Assembly (NCBI RefSeq): GCF_001456955.1 | Contig: NZ_KQ758468.1 | Span: 1 to 64,000, forward strand | Direction of reading: 5' to 3' | DNA from: Microbacterium enclense | Lineage (GTDB): Bacteria; Actinomycetota; Actinomycetes; Actinomycetales; Microbacteriaceae | DNA: 64,000 bases | Shown: piece after piece, positions 53,692-62,356 of the stretch | Layout: every line of letters starts with the position of its first letter | How positions within the stretch are numbered: the stretch's first letter is position 1 | Notes under the pieces: generated by a model | Seen by the model: only the letters and a program-made list of their open reading frames with translations | The model's database searches: none | What the model was told of the DNA's origin: nothing | Translations under genes and position numbers: made by a program

Positions 53692-55635
53692 ATGAACCCG
53701 GGTGGTGTGGGCGGAAGCATGTTCCGCGGCGTGGACGCCGACGTCCAGCGCCGGCAGAACGCCCAGGCGCCGCGCGTCGCGAACCTGGGCCGACGCGTGG
53801 TCGAGCTGTTCCGTCCGTATCGCTGGCGCATCGCCTTCACGGCCGTGCTGGTGGTGGTGGGTGCGGCTGTCGCCGTCATCCCGCCGCTGCTCGTGCAGCG
53901 CATCTTCGACGACGCACTGTTCCCCGTCGACGGATCGAGTCCCGACCTGCAGCTGCTCGCGGTGCTCGTCAGCGTGATGATCGCGCTGTTCCTCCTCTCG
54001 GCAGCGCTCAACGTGGGCCAGACCTGGCTCACCGCCACGGTCGGCAATCGCGTGACGGGCGACCTGCGTACGCGCCTCTTCGACCACCTGCAGTCCATGG
54101 AGCTGGGCTTCTTCACCCGCACGAAGACGGGCGTCATCCAATCGCGCCTTCAGAACGACGTCGGCGGCGTGTCGGGGGTGCTCACGAACACCGTCACGAG
54201 CATCCTGGGCAACGCCGTCACGGTGATCGCATCGCTGGTCGCGATGATCCTCATCGACTGGCGACTCACCCTCATCGCCGTCGCGCTCATGCCGTTCCTG
54301 ATCTTCGTGCAGCGCCGAGTCGGGCAGGTGCGCGCGCGTATCGCCGGTGAGACGCAGGAGTCGCTGTCGGAGCTGTCGGCGATCACGCAAGAGACCCTGA
54401 GCGTCAGCGGCATCCTGCTGTCGAAGTCGTTCAACCGTCAGCGCACCGAGTCAGCGCGCTTCGACGCCGAGAACGACAACCAGGTGCATCTGCAGGTGCG
54501 CCGGGCGATGAGCGGGCAGGGGTTCTTCGCCGTCGTGCAGGTGATCATGTCGAGCGTTCCGGCGATCATCTATCTCGTGTCGGGATACCTGATCGGCGGA
54601 GGCGCCGGCGCGATCACCGCCGGCACGATCGTCGCTTTCACCACCGTGCAGGCGCGCCTGCTCATGCCCCTGATGGGTCTCATGCGCGTGGCGCTCGACG
54701 TGCAGACCTCGTCGGCGCTGTTCGCCCGCATCTTCGAGTACCTCGACCTCAAGCCGGCCATCGTCGACGTGCCCGACGCGATGCCGGTGGCGGCGGCGCC
54801 GGGCCCGATCGGCCGCATCGAGTTCCGCGATGTCGCGTTCCGCTACCCCGACGCCCCGGCGCAGGCGCGGCCCACCCTGGATGGCGTGTCGTTCACCGTC
54901 GAGCCCGGACAGCACGTCGCCTTCGTCGGACCTTCGGGCGCCGGCAAGACGACGATCCTCTACCTGACGCCCCGCATGTACGAGGCGACGGGTGGATCGG
55001 TGATGTTCTCAGGGGCCGATGTACGCACCCTGGACCGCGCATCGATCATCGACGAGATCGGCATCGTGTCGCAGGAAACCTACCTGTTCCACGCCACCGT
55101 GCGCGAGAACTTGCGCTACGCGCGGCCGGATGCCACCGACGACGAGATCGAAGCGGCGTGCCGCGCCGCGAACATCCACCACGTCATCGCCTCGTTCGAG
55201 GCGGGGTACGACACGGTCGTCGGCGAGCGCGGCTACCGCCTGTCGGGTGGCGAGAAGCAGCGCATCGCCATCGCCCGCGTGCTGCTGAAAGACCCGCCCG
55301 TGCTGCTGCTCGACGAGGCGACCAGCGCCCTCGACACCGTGTCGGAACGCATCGTGCAAGAGGCGCTCGAGAACGCGTCTCACGGCCGCACCACCCTGTC
55401 GATCGCCCACCGGCTGTCGACGGTCATCGGTGCCGACCGTATCCACGTGGTGGATGCCGGGCGCATCGTCGAATCCGGCACACACAGTGAGCTGCTGGCC
55501 GCCGGTGGCCTCTACGCCAGTCTCGCCGCCGAGCAGCTCGCCGCCTCGTTCGTGCTGGCGGAAGAGCAGCTCGACGCCGCGGGCTTCGCCCGTGCCGCGC
55601 TTCCCGCCCGCCGCGCCGACGAAGCGCCCGCGTAA
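53692..55635 (+). CDS. ABC transporter, fused ATPase and permease (exporter)
   Basis: The 647-aa protein is a half-transporter that should work as a dimer or heterodimer. Six transmembrane helices lie in residues about 40-350, followed by an ATPase domain with Walker A VGPSGAGKTTILYL near residue 415, Q-loop VSQETYLF, signature LSGGEKQRIAIARV, Walker B PVLLLDEATSALD and the His switch IAHRLST. It resembles MsbA/lipid or drug exporters. TAGGCT at 53679-53684 ends 7 nt before the ATG, and no ribosome binding site is present, so it is probably leaderless. An 85-bp tandem array lies about 90 bp downstream. Confidence 0.93.
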   Translation: MNPGGVGGSMFRGVDADVQRRQNAQAPRVANLGRRVVELFRPYRWRIAFTAVLVVVGAAVAVIPPLLVQRIFDDALFPVDGSSPDLQLLAVLVSVMIALFLLSAALNVGQTWLTATVGNRVTGDLRTRLFDHLQSMELGFFTRTKTGVIQSRLQNDVGGVSGVLTNTVTSILGNAVTVIASLVAMILIDWRLTLIAVALMPFLIFVQRRVGQVRARIAGETQESLSELSAITQETLSVSGILLSKSFNRQRTESARFDAENDNQVHLQVRRAMSGQGFFAVVQVIMSSVPAIIYLVSGYLIGGGAGAITAGTIVAFTTVQARLLMPLMGLMRVALDVQTSSALFARIFEYLDLKPAIVDVPDAMPVAAAPGPIGRIEFRDVAFRYPDAPAQARPTLDGVSFTVEPGQHVAFVGPSGAGKTTILYLTPRMYEATGGSVMFSGADVRTLDRASIIDEIGIVSQETYLFHATVRENLRYARPDATDDEIEAACRAANIHHVIASFEAGYDTVVGERGYRLSGGEKQRIAIARVLLKDPPVLLLDEATSALDTVSERIVQEALENASHGRTTLSIAHRLSTVIGADRIHVVDAGRIVESGTHSELLAAGGLYASLAAEQLAASFVLAEEQLDAAGFARAALPARRADEAPA

Positions 55636-55726
55636 ACACCCCTCCGCCCCGCACCTTCGCCGCATCCCTGGTTGAACGTGTGCTGGCGCGCGCTGCGTCA
55701 CTGCGGTGCCGTCGTGTGTTGGGTGA

Positions 55727-56303
55727 GCGTTGACTTGCGGGAAATGGTCGCGCGGGGGCCGGGTGAGGGTGCACAGGCCGCGAGTCATCGGGGTCGGCGT
55801 CGGAGTCGGCGTGCGTTGAGTTGCGGGAAGTGTTCGCGCGAGGGCTGGGTGGGCGTGCACAGGCCGCAAGTCATGTCATCGGCGTCGGGGTGGGTGTGCG
55901 TTGAGTTGCGGGGAGTGTTCGCGCGGGGGCTGGGTGGGCGTGCACAGGCCGCAAGTCATGTCATCGGCGTCGGGGTGGGTGTGCGTTGAGTTGCGGGGCG
56001 TGTTCGCGCGGGGGCTGGGTGGGCGTGCACGGGCTGCGAGTCATGTCATCGGCGTCGGGGTGGGTGTGCGTTGAGTTGCGGGGCGTGTTCGCGCGGGGGC
56101 TGGGAGGGTGTGCACAGGCCGCGAGTCATCGGGGTGGGCGCGCGTTGAGTTGCGGCAAGTGCTCGCGCGGGGGCTGGTGCGGTGGGCACGGGCCGCCAGT
56201 CATGTCATCCGGGTCGGGGTGGGTGTGTCGGGGTTGGGTGTGCGTTGAGTTGCGGGAAGTAGTCGCGCGGGGGTTGGCGGGGCCGGCATAGGCCGCAAAT
56301 AAC
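55727..56303. repeat. Tandem repeat array, about 85-bp unit, seven copies
   Basis: Units begin at 55727, 55813, 55898, 55983, 56068, 56142 and 56242, each with GCGTTGAGTTGCGGGAAGTG, then TTCGCGCGGGGGCTGGGTGG, GCGTGCACAGGCCGCAAGTC and ATGTCATCGGCGTCGGGGTG. Spacing is 86, 85, 85, 85, 74 and 100 bp. Units 2 to 5 are almost identical, 1, 6 and 7 diverged. The period is not a multiple of three, so no protein frame runs through it. It fills the 717-bp gap (55636-56352) between the convergent ABC transporter and glycosyltransferase genes; the first 90 bp of that gap hold no recognisable element. Confidence 0.95.
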
Positions 56304-56352
56304 AGCCGGAGGGCCGAGGGCCGGGGGACCGGGCCCCGGGGAGGGGGGGTCC
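56304..56352. terminator. G-rich hairpin at the right end of the tandem array
   Basis: GGACCGGGCCCCGGGGAGGG with the flanking GGTCC can fold on both strands just after the glycosyltransferase stop on the minus strand. It is a plausible terminator but not a classic one, lacking a T run. Confidence 0.35.
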
Positions 56353-57249
56353 TCAGGCGGGCAGCGTCTCGACGAACGCCTCGAGCGCGATGCGGTACGC
56401 CGGGTCGGGGTGCGTCTCGGCGATGCGCAGGAGTGGAGGCAGGTCGAGCGTGCGGATGAGCGCCCCGCGTTCCTGCACCGCCGCGTCGGCTCCGGCCGCG
56501 CGCAGCAGGGCGATGCCCTCGCCGAGGGCGTCGAGGTAGTCGCGCAGCACCTCCAGTTCGGCGAGGCGCTGGGTGATGGACCCCCCGTCGCGGCGCTGCC
56601 GCCACTCGACGACCACGTCGGGCACCGCGTCGAAGGTCGTCGCGAGCGTGTACATGCGCTGCGCGAGCACCTGGTCTTCGTAGTAGCGCCCCTCGGGGAA
56701 GCGCAGGTCGTGCCGTCGCCAAAAATCGCTTCGGCTCACCTTCGACCACGCGACGATGTTCCCGGATGCCGCTGGGTGCACTGCCAGGGTCGTCCGCTCA
56801 CGGGCGGGGTCGGTGGCGGCGGCGACCCACGGCTGCACGTCGCCGGCGGTGTACCCCGGGCCCTCGGCATCCGGTCGCAGACGCACATAGGCGCCGACCA
56901 CGAAGTCGCTGCCCGTGCGATCGAGGGTGGCGGTGAGCCGCGCGAGGGCGTCGGGCCGCATGCGGTCGTCGGCGTCGAGGAAGGCGATGTAGGGGGTGTC
57001 GACGAGCGCCAGGCCCGTGTTGCGGGCGGCGCCGAGACCGCGCTGCGAGTCGTGTCGCACAACGCGGAACCGTGAGTCGGCGGCCGCGGCATCGGCGAAG
57101 ATCCGGGCGGTCTCATCGGTCGACGCGTCGTCGACGAGCACCGCCGCCCAGTCGGGGTGCGTCTGCGCGCGGAGGGAGTCGAGCGCCTCCGAGACGTAGT
57201 CGGCGACGTCGAAGCCGGGGACGATGACGGTGACCGCGCGCGAACTCAC
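56353..57249 (-). CDS. Family 2 glycosyltransferase
   Basis: The 298-aa protein has a GT-A fold: VTVIVPGFDVADYVSEALDS at the N-terminus, VLVDDASTDETARI, NTGLALVDTPYIAFLDADDR (the D-A-D-D metal site near residue 88) and a C-terminal part with EVLRDYLDALGEG. It transfers a sugar to an unknown acceptor, probably in envelope or polysaccharide synthesis. No transmembrane helix is seen. The GTG at 57249 overlaps the nifS stop by 4 nt, so it is tied to the NAD operon for translation, an odd functional partner. Confidence 0.88.
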   Translation of the reverse strand: MSSRAVTVIVPGFDVADYVSEALDSLRAQTHPDWAAVLVDDASTDETARIFADAAAADSRFRVVRHDSQRGLGAARNTGLALVDTPYIAFLDADDRMRPDALARLTATLDRTGSDFVVGAYVRLRPDAEGPGYTAGDVQPWVAAATDPARERTTLAVHPAASGNIVAWSKVSRSDFWRRHDLRFPEGRYYEDQVLAQRMYTLATTFDAVPDVVVEWRQRRDGGSITQRLAELEVLRDYLDALGEGIALLRAAGADAAVQERGALIRTLDLPPLLRIAETHPDPAYRIALEAFVETLPA

Positions 57250-58376
57250 CCGCGCGATCCTACGGCCGAAACGGCGTCCGCGACGGCGTCGGCGACCGGA
57301 TCGAGGGATACCGTGATGCCGTGCGGCAGCGTGAAGCGCACTGCCGTGCGTGCGTCGTCGGGGCTGACACCGAGGGCGAGGAGCACGTGCGACGCCGCGT
57401 CGCTGCCCGCGGCGCACGCCGACCCGCTCGAGGAGACGATGCCGCGTCGCTCGAGCTCGAGCAGCACGGTCTCGCCGTTCGTGCCGGGGAAGACGAAGCT
57501 CGCCGTGCCCGGCAGTCGACGCGTCGGGTGGCCGGTGATCCGCGCACCGGGGACGAGGGCGAGCACGCGCGCGATGAAGGCGTCGCGGAGCATCGAGACG
57601 CGCGCCGCCTCGTCGACCCGCTCCGCCTCGGCGAGTTCGAGAGCGCGGGCGATGGCCACGGCCCCGGCGACATCGGGCGTGCCCGAGCGGCGCCCGCGTT
57701 CCTGCCCGCCGCCGTGCAGCAGCGGCTCGAACGGCAGGCGACCCCGCACGGCCAGGATGCCGGTGCCTTTCGGGGCGCCGATCTTGTGTCCGGCGACGGT
57801 GATGGCATCCGCTCCCAGGCCGGCGAGGGGAAGCCATCCGGCTGCCTGTACCGCGTCGAGGTGCAGCGGCACGCCGCGCTCGTGGGCGACGGCCGCGAGG
57901 GCGACGGCATCCTGGATCGTGCCGACCTCGTTGTTGGCGTATCCGATGCTCACGAGCGCCGTGTCGTCGTCCAGCGCATCGCGCAGGGCCGCGGGGGCGA
58001 GTGCGCCGGTGTGGTCGACGGGGGCGTGCGTGACCGACACGTCGTGCAGCCGCGCGAGGTAGTCGGCCGAGGCGAGTACCGATTCGTGCTCGATCGCAGT
58101 GGTGACGAGGTGTCTCCGGCGTGAGCCGAGCACCAACCCCTTGATCGCCGCGTTGTTCGACTCCGTGCCGCCGGAGGTGAACATGACGTCTCCCGCGCGC
58201 ATCCCGAGCACCAGGGCGATGCGCGCCCGTGCATCGTCGAGGGCGGATGCCGCGGCCTCGCCCACCTCGTGATGGCTCGACGGGTTGCCGAAGAACCGTG
58301 TGAGGTACGGCGCCATCGCCTCGAGCACCTCGGGGCGCACGGGGGTGGTGGCGGCGTTGTCGAGGTAGAGGGTCAC
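57246..58376 (-). CDS. Cysteine desulfurase (NifS/IscS-like)
   Basis: This PLP enzyme releases sulfur from cysteine as a persulfide. The 376-aa product has YLDNAATTPVRPEVLEAM at the N-terminus, FTSGGTESNNAAIKGL, the PLP Lys in TVAGHKIGAPKGTG near residue 199, and the active-site Cys in VSSSGSACAAGSDAASH near residue 323. Next to nadA, it is the likely dedicated supplier of sulfur for the NadA [4Fe-4S] cluster (as known for such neighbours). The GTG start overlaps the nadC stop by 4 nt. Confidence 0.94.
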   Translation of the reverse strand: MTLYLDNAATTPVRPEVLEAMAPYLTRFFGNPSSHHEVGEAAASALDDARARIALVLGMRAGDVMFTSGGTESNNAAIKGLVLGSRRRHLVTTAIEHESVLASADYLARLHDVSVTHAPVDHTGALAPAALRDALDDDTALVSIGYANNEVGTIQDAVALAAVAHERGVPLHLDAVQAAGWLPLAGLGADAITVAGHKIGAPKGTGILAVRGRLPFEPLLHGGGQERGRRSGTPDVAGAVAIARALELAEAERVDEAARVSMLRDAFIARVLALVPGARITGHPTRRLPGTASFVFPGTNGETVLLELERRGIVSSSGSACAAGSDAASHVLLALGVSPDDARTAVRFTLPHGITVSLDPVADAVADAVSAVGSRG

Positions 58377-59230
58377 GCCGTCTCGATGCGGATGTCGAGT
58401 CCCAGGTCGAGAGAGGGCGCCGAGTGCGTGAGCGCACCGACCGAGATGACGTCGACGCCGGTCTCGGCGATCGCGCGCACCGTGTCGAGTGTGACACCGC
58501 CCGACGCTTCCACCTGCGCGGCTCCGGCGATGCGCGACACGCCCGCGCGCAGGTCGTCGAGCGAGAAGTTGTCGAGCATGATCGTGCCGACTCCGGCGGC
58601 GAGCACCGCGTCGATCTGGTCGAGGCGGTCGACCTCGACCTCGACGTGCGTGGTGTGGGGGAGCCGCGCGATCGCGCTTTCGAGCGCCTGCGTGACCGAC
58701 ATGCCCTGAGCGGTCAGCACGGCGAGGTGGTTGTCTTTGGCCATCACGGCGTCCGACAGCGAGAAGCGGTGATTGTGGCCGCCGCCGTCGCGCACGGCCT
58801 GCCGCTCGATCGCTCGAAGCCCCGGCGTCGTCTTCCGCGTGTCGACGATGCGGGCGCCGGTGTGGGCGACCTCGGCGACATAGCGGCTCGTCAGCGTGGC
58901 GATGCCCGACATGCGCTGCACGAAGTTCAGGCCGATGCGCTCGGCCGTCAGCACCGCCCGGGCGGGTCCGGTGACAACGGCCAGCGTGTCGCCGAGTGCG
59001 AAGCGTTCACCGTCGGCGACCCGCTGCTCCACGACGATTGACGGGTCGGTGAGGGTGAAGGCCGCGGCGAAGACCGCCGCCCCACTGAAGACGCCGCCGA
59101 CCCGCGCGACGAGCGCGGCGCGCGCCGTGGCCGACGCGGGGATGAGTGTCTCGCTGGTGAGATCGCCCCACGGTGCGTCCTCCTCGAGGGCGGCGGAGAC
59201 GACACGGTCGATGGCGGCACGGGTCAGCAT
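58373..59230 (-). CDS. nadC: Nicotinate-nucleotide pyrophosphorylase (carboxylating)
   Basis: NadC joins quinolinate and PRPP to give nicotinate mononucleotide, pyrophosphate and carbon dioxide. The 285-aa product has EEDAPWGDLTSETLIP, AVLTAERIGLNFVQRMSGIA, DTRKTTPGLRAIERQAVRDG (active-site pocket), NHRFSLSDAVMAKDNHL, VEVEVDRLDQIDAVL and VEASGGVTLDTVRAIAETGV (phosphate binding, then ISVGALTHSA). Its ATG lies 7 nt inside the nadB end, and its stop overlaps nifS by 4 nt. All genes of the operon are overlapped, favouring coupled translation. Confidence 0.95.
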   Translation of the reverse strand: MLTRAAIDRVVSAALEEDAPWGDLTSETLIPASATARAALVARVGGVFSGAAVFAAAFTLTDPSIVVEQRVADGERFALGDTLAVVTGPARAVLTAERIGLNFVQRMSGIATLTSRYVAEVAHTGARIVDTRKTTPGLRAIERQAVRDGGGHNHRFSLSDAVMAKDNHLAVLTAQGMSVTQALESAIARLPHTTHVEVEVDRLDQIDAVLAAGVGTIMLDNFSLDDLRAGVSRIAGAAQVEASGGVTLDTVRAIAETGVDVISVGALTHSAPSLDLGLDIRIETA

Positions 59231-61017
59231 GCGAGGGCCTCCTCGGGCGCGGGGGTGAATGCCGGGGCGACGGCGCGGGCGGCGTCGGGAAGCGCGTCGG
59301 CGACGGGTGGACCTGCCGCGTCGGGCGTCGAATGTGCACCGGATGCCAGGGCGCCGGTGACGGGTGAGCGGACCGGGTCAGGGGAAAGGGCACCAGATGC
59401 CACGGCGTCGGCGACGGGTGAGCCGGCCGCATCGGGGGAAGGTGCACCGGATGCCGCGGCGCCGGCCCGTGTCAGAACGGTCGAGGTCGCGGCATCCGGC
59501 GCATCAGAGCGGAAGTGCGCCCCGACCGAGACCGTGCGCGCGCGGGCGGCGGCGACGACATGGGTGGCGACGAGGAGCAGGTTCTCGTCCTCGATCGAGC
59601 GGGGAGCGGATTCGGCGCTCCAGGCGGCGAGCACGCCGGCGGCTCGGGCGAGCCCGGCGGCGTCGCGTACGAGGCCCGCTTCGGCCCACATGAGCTGCTG
59701 CAGCGCCGCGCGCGAGAACGCCGGGGCGTCGCCCGTGGCCGGAGCGCCCGCGGCTCGACCGTTCGCGTCCGCGCGCTCTGCATCGCCGGTGGGCCGTGAG
59801 ACGCCGCCGGTGGCCGGTGAGACGCCGGTGCCCGGTGAGACGGCGCCGGTGGGCCAGACGCCCCCGCTCGCCACCGCATCGCCCGCTCGTGCGCCGAAGA
59901 CCGCACCCTCGAGCAGGGAATTGGATGCCAGTCGGTTCGCGCCGTGCACACCCGTGCGCGCCGTCTCACCGACCGCGTACAGTCCCGGCACCGTGGTCTG
60001 CCCGACGAGGTCGGTCACGACACCGCCCATCAGGTAGTGCGCCGCCGGGGTCACCGGGATCGGCTCGCGCGCCCAGTCGAGACCGCGCTCGCGCACGGCG
60101 GCGTCGATCGTGGGGAAGCGTTCGCCGAGACGTTCCGGGCCCAGCGCGGTGGCATCGAGGCGCACCGGTCGTCCGCCTTGGGCGGCCATGGCGCGCGCGT
60201 TCGCACGGGCGACGACGTCGCGCGGGGCGAGCTCGCCGTCGGGGTGCGCGTCGAAGCAGAAGCGGCGCCCCGCGTCGTCGACGAGCGTCGCGCCCTCACC
60301 CCGCACCGCCTCCGACACCAGGAACGCCGCACCGACCGCGAGCGCGGTGGGGTGGAACTGCACGAACTCCAGATCGGCGACGGCCGCGCCGGCGCGCAGG
60401 GCGGCGGCGATCCCGTCGCCGGTCGCCCCCGCGGGGTTGGTCGTGTGGGCGTAGAGCTGCCCGGCACCGCCGGTCGCGAGGATGACGGCGTCGGTGTCGA
60501 GGCGCTCGCCGCCGTCGAGCTCGACACCGACGACCCGCCCGTTGCGCAGCACGAGATCGCGCAGCAGCGCGTGCTCGCGCACGACGATTCCGGCCGAGCG
60601 CACCGCCATGCCGAGCGCTGCCTGGATCTCCGCGCCGGTCGCATCGCCCCCGGCATGCAGCACGCGGGCGACGGCGTGGGCGGCTTCGAGACCGCGCGCG
60701 AAGTCACCGTCGGCCGCGCGGTCGAACGCGACGCCTCGCGCGACGAGCTCGGCGATGCGCCGGGGGCCCTCACCCACCAGCACGTTCACGGCGGCGGGGT
60801 CGTTGAGCCCCGCGCCGGCGGTCATCGTGTCGTTCGCGTGCGAGGCGACGGTGTCGGAGGGGTCGGTCACCGCGGCGACGCCGCCCTGTGCCCAGCGGGT
60901 GTTGGTGTCGGACAGCGCGCCCTTCGTCACGACCGTGACGCGGCATCCGTTCTCCGCCGCGTGCAACGCCGCCGTGAGACCGGCGATACCGCTGCCCACC
61001 ACGACGACGGTGGTCAT
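59224..61017 (-). CDS. nadB: L-aspartate oxidase
   Basis: NadB oxidises aspartate to iminoaspartate with FAD, the first step of de novo NAD synthesis. The 597-aa product has FAD-binding VVVVGSGIAGLTAALHAAEN, the KGALSDTNTRWAQGGVAAV segment, LEFVQFHPTALAV, HYLMGGVVTDLVGQTTVPGL (given in 20 residues) and GANRLASNSLLEGAVFGARA. It is longer than usual because of an Ala/Pro/Gly-rich insertion (residues about 385-430) and a C-terminal low-complexity repeat tail (about 515-590). The ATG overlaps the nadA stop by 4 nt. It passes unstable iminoaspartate to NadA. Confidence 0.94.
   Translation of the reverse strand: MTTVVVVGSGIAGLTAALHAAENGCRVTVVTKGALSDTNTRWAQGGVAAVTDPSDTVASHANDTMTAGAGLNDPAAVNVLVGEGPRRIAELVARGVAFDRAADGDFARGLEAAHAVARVLHAGGDATGAEIQAALGMAVRSAGIVVREHALLRDLVLRNGRVVGVELDGGERLDTDAVILATGGAGQLYAHTTNPAGATGDGIAAALRAGAAVADLEFVQFHPTALAVGAAFLVSEAVRGEGATLVDDAGRRFCFDAHPDGELAPRDVVARANARAMAAQGGRPVRLDATALGPERLGERFPTIDAAVRERGLDWAREPIPVTPAAHYLMGGVVTDLVGQTTVPGLYAVGETARTGVHGANRLASNSLLEGAVFGARAGDAVASGGVWPTGAVSPGTGVSPATGGVSRPTGDAERADANGRAAGAPATGDAPAFSRAALQQLMWAEAGLVRDAAGLARAAGVLAAWSAESAPRSIEDENLLLVATHVVAAARARTVSVGAHFRSDAPDAATSTVLTRAGAAASGAPSPDAAGSPVADAVASGALSPDPVRSPVTGALASGAHSTPDAAGPPVADALPDAARAVAPAFTPAPEEALAC
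59282..59470. repeat. In-frame 54-bp tandem repeat in the 3' end of nadB
   Basis: Units start at 59282, 59336, 59390 and (partial) 59444; each holds GATGCC...GGCGCCGGTGACGGGTGAG and spans 54 bp, that is 18 codons. They encode a repeated segment of the form A-S-G-A-x-S-P-D-x2-x-S-P-V-A-D-A-[VL] in the tail of NadB. This is a coding minisatellite likely to vary in copy number between strains (inference). Confidence 0.75.
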
Positions 61018-62345
61018 TTCACGGCGCCGCTCGGCTTGGCCGCGAGCATGCGCTCGAGGGCGACCCGGGCGGGGTCGGCGACATCGGCCGGCACCGTGAT
61101 GCGGTTGACGACCTCGCCCGCGACGAGCGACTCCAGCACCCACGCGAGGTAGCCGGGGTGGATGCGGTACATCGTGGAGCAGGGGCACACGACGGGGTCG
61201 AGGCAGAAGATCTCGTGCTGCGGGTACTGTGCGGCCAGGCGCTGCACGAGGTTGATCTCGGTGCCGATCGCGAAGGTCGTGGGCTCGGTCGCGGCGGCGA
61301 TCGCCTTGCGGATGAGGTCGGTCGATCCCGCCTCGTCGGCGGCATCCACTACGTCCATCGGGCACTCCGGGTGCACGATGACACGGACGCCCGGGTGCTC
61401 TGCCCGCGCCCTGTCGATCTGGTCGACGGAGAAGCGGCGGTGCACCGAGCAGAACCCGTGCCACAGGATGACGCGGCTGTCGGCGATCTGCGCGTCGGTC
61501 GAGCCGCCGAGCGGCTTGCGGGGGTTCCACATCGGCATCTGCTCCAGCGGCACGCCCATCGCCTTCGCGGTGTTGCGGCCGAGGTGCTGGTCGGGGAAGA
61601 ACAGTACGCGACGCCCGCGTGCGAACGCCCACTCGAGCACCGTGCGCGCGTTGGACGAGGTGCAGACGATGCCGCCGTGGCGGCCGACGAAGCCCTTGAT
61701 GGCGGCGCTGGAGTTCATGTACGTCACCGGAATGACGGGCACGAGGCCCTCGGCATCCGGGGTCTCGAGGTCGCCGAGCACGTCGGCGAGCTGTTCCCAG
61801 CACTCCTCGACCTGGTCGATGTCGGCCATGTCGGCCATCGAGCAGCCCGCGGCGAGGTTGGGCAGGATGACGGCCTGATCGGGCGTCGACAGCAGGTCGG
61901 CGGTCTCGGCCATGAAGTGCACCCCGCAGAAGACGATGGCCTCGGCCTGGGGGTGCTCGAGTGCGGCGTTGGCGAGCTGGAACGAGTCGCCGACGTAATC
62001 GGCGTGACGCACCACCTCTTCGCGCTGGTAGAAGTGCCCGAGCACCACGACGCGGTCACCGAGCGCGGCCTTGGCGGCGCGGATGCGCGCGTCGAGCTCG
62101 TCGTCGGACGCGTCGCGGTACTCCTGCGGCAGCTCGCCCTGGCGGGGCGCGCCGGTGGGGATGACGTCACCCATCGACGAGCCCGGGCCGTAGCCGGGGC
62201 GGGTGTCGAAGTCCCAGGGGCCGACGGCGAGGTCGGTGGTGCAGGTGGCGTCGGTCGAGGCACCGGCGACGATCGCCTGGATGGCGTGGTCGACGCTGGG
62301 GTCGATCGCCGGACGGGGCTGCAGGGTGAGGGGTGTGGCGGCCAT
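61014..62345 (-). CDS. nadA: Quinolinate synthase
   Basis: NadA condenses iminoaspartate with DHAP to quinolinate using a [4Fe-4S] cluster. The 443-aa product has VVVLGHFYQREEVVRHADYV, GDSFQLA, IVFCGVHFMAETADLL (first cluster Cys), VTYMNSSAAIKGFVG, CTSSNARTVLEW, HGFCSVHRRFSV, HPECPMDVV (second) and the C-terminal CLDPVVCPCSTMYRIHP. The N-terminal 70 residues are a lineage-specific extension. It starts 11 bp after the nrtR-like stop, and its stop overlaps nadB. Confidence 0.95.
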   Translation of the reverse strand: MAATPLTLQPRPAIDPSVDHAIQAIVAGASTDATCTTDLAVGPWDFDTRPGYGPGSSMGDVIPTGAPRQGELPQEYRDASDDELDARIRAAKAALGDRVVVLGHFYQREEVVRHADYVGDSFQLANAALEHPQAEAIVFCGVHFMAETADLLSTPDQAVILPNLAAGCSMADMADIDQVEECWEQLADVLGDLETPDAEGLVPVIPVTYMNSSAAIKGFVGRHGGIVCTSSNARTVLEWAFARGRRVLFFPDQHLGRNTAKAMGVPLEQMPMWNPRKPLGGSTDAQIADSRVILWHGFCSVHRRFSVDQIDRARAEHPGVRVIVHPECPMDVVDAADEAGSTDLIRKAIAAATEPTTFAIGTEINLVQRLAAQYPQHEIFCLDPVVCPCSTMYRIHPGYLAWVLESLVAGEVVNRITVPADVADPARVALERMLAAKPSGAVK

Positions 62346-62356
62346 GGGCGTTCCGA

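Noticed and set aside
55791..55959. Mini-frames (MTCGLC...) in the tandem units as genuine genes
   Set aside because: No ribosome binding sites are visible and the frames follow automatically from repeating the same DNA; kept only as a question in the findings.
55727..56303. CRISPR-like array
   Set aside because: The whole 85-bp unit is repeated with no unique spacers, and no cas genes are near.
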